Of a stretch of DNA of 7,869 bases, positions 4,542 through 7,869 are shown piece after piece. Made by a program: the position numbers and the translations under genes. Origin of the DNA: Candidatus Kaiserbacteria bacterium RIFCSPLOWO2_02_FULL_54_13 (GTDB lineage Bacteria; Patescibacteriota; Minisyncoccia; Phycocordibacterales; Phycocordibacteraceae); NCBI GenBank assembly GCA_001783465.1, contig MFMI01000006.1:1-7869 (forward strand), in the 5' to 3' direction. The notes beneath the pieces were generated by a model. That model was not told where the DNA came from. It saw only the letters and a list, made by a program, of their open reading frames with translations, and made no database searches. How positions within the stretch are numbered: position 1 is the first letter of the stretch; each line of letters starts with the position of its first letter.

Positions 4542-5336
4542 ATGAGAAAGAAGCTGAATCCGTGGACAGAAATGAGCATTGAGTACGCGAGCCAACGTAG
4601 TTACTTGGACGATCTATTCCACGTTTACCCGACCATTCCCGAAGGGATACGCGACATTAACAACGGTCTTTGGAAAGAGGTTGAAAAGGCATTCAAAAAC
4701 CGCGACAACGTCGCGCTTCTTGAAAATCTGATCAAGCTTGACCTGTTTCCGATAAAAGATTCTTATGTCGCGTACCTAAAGCGAGACAAAAGCGCATTGC
4801 AGCGCAATCCAGCGACCGCCGATCGTCTCGCTGGCCGCTTGTACGAGATGGGGCTTGATGAGATTTTTGCACGCTCCTCCGAACCGAAAGAAACAAACCG
4901 ACAGATTGGTCCTCTGTTCAAGCGTTGGTTAAGAAATAAATCTCTGGGCGTCGATCCATTGAAGCTCGAAGCGTTTTTGCAGGCAAAAGGAAACGCCGTA
5001 TTGGATGGGAGTGATGCAGAAATGATGGCGTTCGCGCGGGAGCATCTCAACTATAAGCACAACAAAGGACTCGACTTCATCGGTCGGTTCAACGGAAAGT
5101 ACATCATCGGAGAAGCGAAGTTCTTGACCGACTTTGGAGGTCATCAAAACGCACAATTCAACGATGCTATCGCGACCGTCAAAGCACGAGGAGTCAAGGC
5201 AATTACCGTCGCGATTCTTGACGGTGTTCTGTATATCGAGGGCAAAAATAAAATGTTCAAGGATATTACCGGCCGGCTCAAAGACGAGAACATTATGAGC
5301 GCGCTTGTATTACGCGAGTTCCTCTATCAAGTCTAG
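4542..5336 (+). CDS. type II restriction endonuclease, PD-(D/E)XK fold
   Basis: This 264-aa protein is called a restriction endonuclease from its nuclease core and its methyltransferase partner. The core reads KGLDFIGRF, a short strand KYIIGEAKF, then LTDFGGHQNAQFNDA: Asp178, Glu191 and Lys193 form a D-x12-E-x-K active site for Mg2+-dependent phosphodiester cleavage. The following strand KAITVAILDGVLYI is typical of the fold. The N-terminal 170 residues are helical and charged and probably carry target recognition. I cannot name the recognition site. The start at 4542 is preferred over 4497 because it directly follows a -10 box and because the extra residues read through a large inverted repeat; neither has a Shine-Dalgarno. 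The methyltransferase follows after 4 nt. Confidence 0.8.
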   Translation: MRKKLNPWTEMSIEYASQRSYLDDLFHVYPTIPEGIRDINNGLWKEVEKAFKNRDNVALLENLIKLDLFPIKDSYVAYLKRDKSALQRNPATADRLAGRLYEMGLDEIFARSSEPKETNRQIGPLFKRWLRNKSLGVDPLKLEAFLQAKGNAVLDGSDAEMMAFAREHLNYKHNKGLDFIGRFNGKYIIGEAKFLTDFGGHQNAQFNDAIATVKARGVKAITVAILDGVLYIEGKNKMFKDITGRLKDENIMSALVLREFLYQV

Positions 5337-5340
5337 CGCT

Positions 5341-6513
5341 ATGAAGATTATTTACGACAATAAAAAATCTGAGTGGGACATCCTCGAAAACACGGCGAGC
5401 GCGGACTTGCACGTTGTATTCGGCGAGGGAGCAAGAAACAAACTCATTCATGCCGATAACCTGTCTGCACTAAAAGCATTACTCGATGATTATGTGGGCA
5501 AAATTGATCTGGTCTACATCGACCCGCCATTTGCGACAAACGGGCACTTTAAAATAAGCGACGACCGAGCAAATACTATAAGTAGCAACAATGGCGATGC
5601 TATCGCATATAGCGATACGCTCATCGGCACCGACTTTTTGGAGTTTTTGCGTGAGCGGCTTATTTTCCTCCGCGAGCTTCTTTCTGAACGCGGCTCGATT
5701 TATCTTCATATCGACTACAAAATCGGCCATTATGTAAAACTCATCATGGATGAAGTGTTCGGGCGGGACATGTTCCGAAACGATATCACACGAATCAAGT
5801 GCAATCCTAAGAATTTCAGCCGGAAGGCATATGGCAACGTAAAGGATTTGATACTTTTTTACTCGAAGTCCGCGACGCCGACTTGGAATAATCCAAGTAT
5901 GCCCTTTACTGCAGAGGACAAGGAACGACTATTCAAGAAAACCGACGGTGACGGGCGACGCTATACGACAATTCCCCTCCACGCGCCGGGCGAAACCTCC
6001 AATGGAAACACGAGCAAAGAATGGAAGGGTATGAAGCCGCCAAAGGGCCGCCACTGGCGGACTGATCCGGCGATTTTGGAGGCATGGGACAAGCAAGGCC
6101 TAATTGAATGGTCATCGAACGGCGTACCGCGCAAGAAAATTTTTCTCGATGAGAGGGATGGTAAAAAGATGCAAGACATTTGGGAGTTCAAAGACCCGCA
6201 ATATCCGCAATATCCAACCGAAAAAAACATAGACCTCCTAAAGTTTATAGTCGAGGCGTCCTCAAACGAAGGTGATTTAGTATTGGATTGTTTCGCTGGT
6301 TCCGGCACTACGCTTGTCGCGGCGCAATCGCTCAATCGAAACTGGATTGGTATTGACCAGTCCGAGCCGGCAATCAAAGTTGTTCAAAAGCGACTCAAAA
6401 ACATACCGAGCAGTTTGTTCTCTAAAGTTGAATACGAGTTTTTGAAAGGAGAATCGGCTCCGATTGCAATTTCATCTACTCGTAAATCCGTACTTCTTCA
6501 AAAGTCGATATGA
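5341..6513 (+). CDS. site-specific DNA methyltransferase, beta-class N6-adenine/N4-cytosine
   Basis: This 390-aa enzyme would transfer a methyl group from S-adenosylmethionine to adenine N6 or cytosine N4 in the site cut by the partner endonuclease. Motif order is that of the beta class: catalytic motif IV DLVYIDPPF (DPPF at 61-64) comes first, then a target-recognition region (about 150-285), then YPTEKN (291-296) and the cofactor motif I DCFAGSGTT (316-324), followed by NWIGIDQ. The Asp-Pro-Pro-Phe tetrad and FxGxG loop are intact, so it should be active. A tandem QYP-QYP (287-292) precedes the YPTEKN block. The ATG at 5341 is 4 nt after the endonuclease stop with no ribosome binding site, suggesting reinitiation; an in-frame TTG at 5305 is possible. 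Its stop overlaps the next start. Confidence 0.92.
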   Translation: MKIIYDNKKSEWDILENTASADLHVVFGEGARNKLIHADNLSALKALLDDYVGKIDLVYIDPPFATNGHFKISDDRANTISSNNGDAIAYSDTLIGTDFLEFLRERLIFLRELLSERGSIYLHIDYKIGHYVKLIMDEVFGRDMFRNDITRIKCNPKNFSRKAYGNVKDLILFYSKSATPTWNNPSMPFTAEDKERLFKKTDGDGRRYTTIPLHAPGETSNGNTSKEWKGMKPPKGRHWRTDPAILEAWDKQGLIEWSSNGVPRKKIFLDERDGKKMQDIWEFKDPQYPQYPTEKNIDLLKFIVEASSNEGDLVLDCFAGSGTTLVAAQSLNRNWIGIDQSEPAIKVVQKRLKNIPSSLFSKVEYEFLKGESAPIAISSTRKSVLLQKSI

Positions 6514-7448
6514 AAGACACAGTAGGAAAACTAAAAGATGTCCACGTGCGGGAAATCTGGAAACATGAAGCGAGGAGTTTTACGGTTTGGATGGAGGGAA
6601 ACATCGATGCACTTAACGAGCAACTTGGTCTGGAAATACAAATAACTGAACGAGAGCGCGCCGCAGGTGACTTTCATGTTGATTTGGTTGGTGAGGACGA
6701 AAATGGAATTGTAGTAATCGAGAATCAGCTCGAAAAAACTGATCACGATCACTTAGGGAAAATGCTCACATATTTGAGCGTCGTTGGAGCTAAAACGGCA
6801 ATCTGGATTAGTGCAAATCCACGTGACGAACATGCCAAAACATTCCAATGGCTCAACGAAAACACGCCACCAGACGTGTCCTTTTATTTAATCAAAGTTC
6901 GAGGTGTCAAAGTCGATAATTCTCCGCCAGCCCCCTTATTTTCCATTGAAGTTCGTCCGCGAGAGACAGAAAAGTTAGGAGAGTCGGAGAAGCGAAAACT
7001 TGCGGAGCGGCACTATCTCAGAAAGGAGTTTTGGGAGCAATTACTCGAAGGGGCGAAAGGAAAAACAGGACTGTTTGACAACATTCATCCTCGGTATGAT
7101 CATTGGATTGGTATAGGTGGAGGGAAATCGGGTCTGGCACTCAACTTTACAATTTTTAAAGACCACGGTGCTTGCGAACTATATCTAGACAAGGGAGCGG
7201 ATTCTGACGAACTCAATAAGGCAAGATTCGACACATTAGAATCACGGAAAAAGGAAATCGAGACGGCATTTGGCGGTCCACTAGTTTGGCAGCGATTGGA
7301 TCACCGTCGTGCCAGCCGTATCAAGACTCCTGACTATCCGGGCGGAATCAAAGACAAAACAAGTTGGCCAGAGGTACAGGAGAAAATGATTGATGCAATG
7401 ATTCGCCTCAAAAAAGCACTCGACCCTTACATACGAAAACTACAGTGA
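6510..7448 (+). CDS. PD-(D/E)XK nuclease-like protein with C-terminal DUF4268 domain
   Basis: A 312-aa protein. Residues about 20-135 form a PD-(D/E)XK-like domain: GDFHVDLV (Asp58), GIVVIENQLEKTDHDHLGKMLTYL (Glu71-x-Gln73, DHDHLG 78-83) and AIWISANPRDEHAKTFQWLNE (97-117). Gln replaces the usual Lys, a variant known in the superfamily. Residues about 165-310 match DUF4268 (KEFWEQLLE, HWIGIG, LDHRRASRI). The combination is the common ENQLE...DHDHLG family often found beside restriction-modification and other defence genes; its biochemical role is not established to my knowledge. The ATG overlaps the methyltransferase stop as ATGA, so the two are translationally coupled. It looks more AT-rich than the housekeeping genes. 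The gene ends directly before the structured RNA region. Confidence 0.82.
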   Translation: MKDTVGKLKDVHVREIWKHEARSFTVWMEGNIDALNEQLGLEIQITERERAAGDFHVDLVGEDENGIVVIENQLEKTDHDHLGKMLTYLSVVGAKTAIWISANPRDEHAKTFQWLNENTPPDVSFYLIKVRGVKVDNSPPAPLFSIEVRPRETEKLGESEKRKLAERHYLRKEFWEQLLEGAKGKTGLFDNIHPRYDHWIGIGGGKSGLALNFTIFKDHGACELYLDKGADSDELNKARFDTLESRKKEIETAFGGPLVWQRLDHRRASRIKTPDYPGGIKDKTSWPEVQEKMIDAMIRLKKALDPYIRKLQ

Positions 7449-7451
7449 TTG

Positions 7452-7810
7452 GGATTTCAACCACTTGAGTGGTTAGGGAGCCGCTTTAGCGGGCATGCGC
7501 GCACGGGTGGGAGGAGTGCCGTGTACTCACGGCACTTGGGGCAAGCATTTGCATTTGCCTCGGGCTGTTTCCGCTAGGAGCGTCCATGCGCTTGGACGAA
7601 CTCCTCCCCAGTCGAAGGCACGGAATCAAAAAGCGGAAGCGATACCACCAACTCCCTAATGAAAACGAGGAAGGGGGTTGTGCGAAAGGCGGACTCCGAA
7701 GGAACGAGGGTGAACCCCGCAGGGTTGTTTTTATCCCAAAAAGGCGCTACCGTGCTGTTAGAAAGGCAGGAGGAAAATCCTTTCCCCCTGGAAACTAAAG
7801 GAGCACAGCA
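7452..7810 (+). ncRNA. large structured RNA, candidate HEARO / omega-RNA of an IscB/IsrB-type element
   Basis: This non-coding stretch holds many compensating helices. Long-range: TTAGGGAG (7473-7480) with CTCCCTAA (7652-7659); nested within it GGGAGGAG (7509-7516) with CTCCTCCC (7601-7608). Local hairpins: AACCAC-TTGA-GTGGTT (7459-7474, alternative to part of the outer stem); CCGC-TTTA-GCGG (7481-7492); GTGCCGTG-TACT-CACGGCAC (7516-7535); GGCAA/TTGCC (7540-7559); CGTCCA/TGGACG (7581-7598). Downstream: GGGGTT (7674-7679) / AACCCC (7713-7718). It ends with AAGGAG (7798-7803). HEARO RNAs precede IscB/IsrB genes, and I recall TTCAAC...CTTGAGTG and GCGATACNACC stretches (here 7639-7649) in that family; the recall is not verified. 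The guide would come from DNA just 5' of about 7455. A group II intron or unknown RNA class remains possible. Confidence 0.5.
7713..7732 (+). terminator. weak terminator-like hairpin inside the structured RNA
   Basis: AACCC (7713-7717) pairs with GGGTT (7722-7726) around CGCA, followed by GTTTTT. As a 5-bp stem plus T-run it could end operon transcripts, but AACCCC also pairs with GGGGTT at 7674-7679, so it may instead be a switch between two folds. Confidence 0.3.
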
Positions 7811-7869
7811 ATGTTAAAGCTGAGTTAAAGAAACTTTTAAGAGGCTGATTTTGTGATACGGTGGCGTAC
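7811..7869 (+). other. window end: minimal ATG frame after AAGGAG, no gene identified
   Basis: The ATG at 7811 stands 7 nt after AAGGAG, an ideal start context, yet the frame is ATG-TTA-AAG-CTG-AGT-TAA (stop at 7826-7828), five codons. No longer open frame begins before the window ends. The last nine bases could open a new gene (GTG at 7861, M-A-Y), but this cannot be judged. The context could represent a leader peptide, a decayed nuclease start, or chance. Confidence 0.3.

Noticed and set aside
6198..6217. CAATATCCG-like tandem repeat in the methyltransferase gene as a phase-variation tract
   Set aside because: Only two copies of a 9-nt in-frame unit (QYP-QYP) are present; gain or loss would not shift the frame.
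5341..6513. Type III Mod subunit
   Set aside because: The length of 390 aa, the close partner with its own nuclease core and the absence of a helicase-type Res gene fit a type II beta-class enzyme better.
7586..7798. 70-codon open frame within the structured RNA region
   Set aside because: It has no ribosome binding site, runs through several perfect hairpins, and its product is an Arg/Lys-rich low-complexity string. The RNA explanation fits better.
7449..7869. Group II intron or RNase P RNA
   Set aside because: I could not find a GUGYG-type intron start at a sensible place, a domain V hairpin, or the conserved RNase P core strings. The intron option is not fully excluded because the window ends early.
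1..7869. CRISPR array or other regularly spaced repeats
   Set aside because: No repeat unit of 20 nt or more recurs at regular spacing on either strand.

Overview
The window looks like a Candidate Phyla Radiation (Patescibacteria, Parcubacteria-like) chromosome segment, but this is an inference. It rests on compact genes, small orphan proteins, several start codons lying 6-9 nt after a -10 box (leaderless-type starts), the standard stop usage including TGA, and an rmuC / YqeY / rplU setting. No 16S or other decisive marker is present, so the phylum call is tentative.

Left half (1-3495), housekeeping: the 5' end of rplU (ribosomal protein L21, minus strand); an unrecognised 217-aa protein with a C-x2-C...C...H zinc-ribbon-like cluster and its own terminator; rmuC (minus) divergent from a GatB/YqeY-family gene (plus), the two sharing a tiny overlapping promoter; two small orphan genes, each followed by a convincing intrinsic terminator; and a tRNA-Glu(CTC) with encoded CCA.

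Right half (3496-7869), accessory and defence: directly abutting the tRNA 3' end, a minus-strand HTH-Panacea (SocA-like) regulator/antitoxin lies divergent to a plus-strand three-gene operon. The operon encodes a PD-(D/E)XK restriction endonuclease, a beta-class N6/N4 DNA methyltransferase 4 nt downstream, and a PD-(D/E)XK + DUF4268 protein that overlaps the methyltransferase by ATGA. The 357-nt divergent intergenic region holds extended -10 promoters, two long-range inverted repeats and a G8 run.

Right after the operon, 7452-7810 reads as a highly structured non-coding RNA: nested long-range stems and several perfect hairpins, ending in AAGGAG and an ATG that opens only a 5-codon frame. Its layout resembles the HEARO / omega-RNA that precedes IscB/IsrB nuclease genes. 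The expected nuclease gene would lie past the window end, so this is a candidate and not a proven OMEGA element.

Promoters recur with a common grammar: TGN followed by a TATAAT-like box, usually without a good -35. Genes with leaderless-type starts (yqeY, rmuC, HTH-Panacea, REase) contrast with genes that carry a clear Shine-Dalgarno (rplU, the 217-aa gene, the 110-aa gene, the 72-aa gene).
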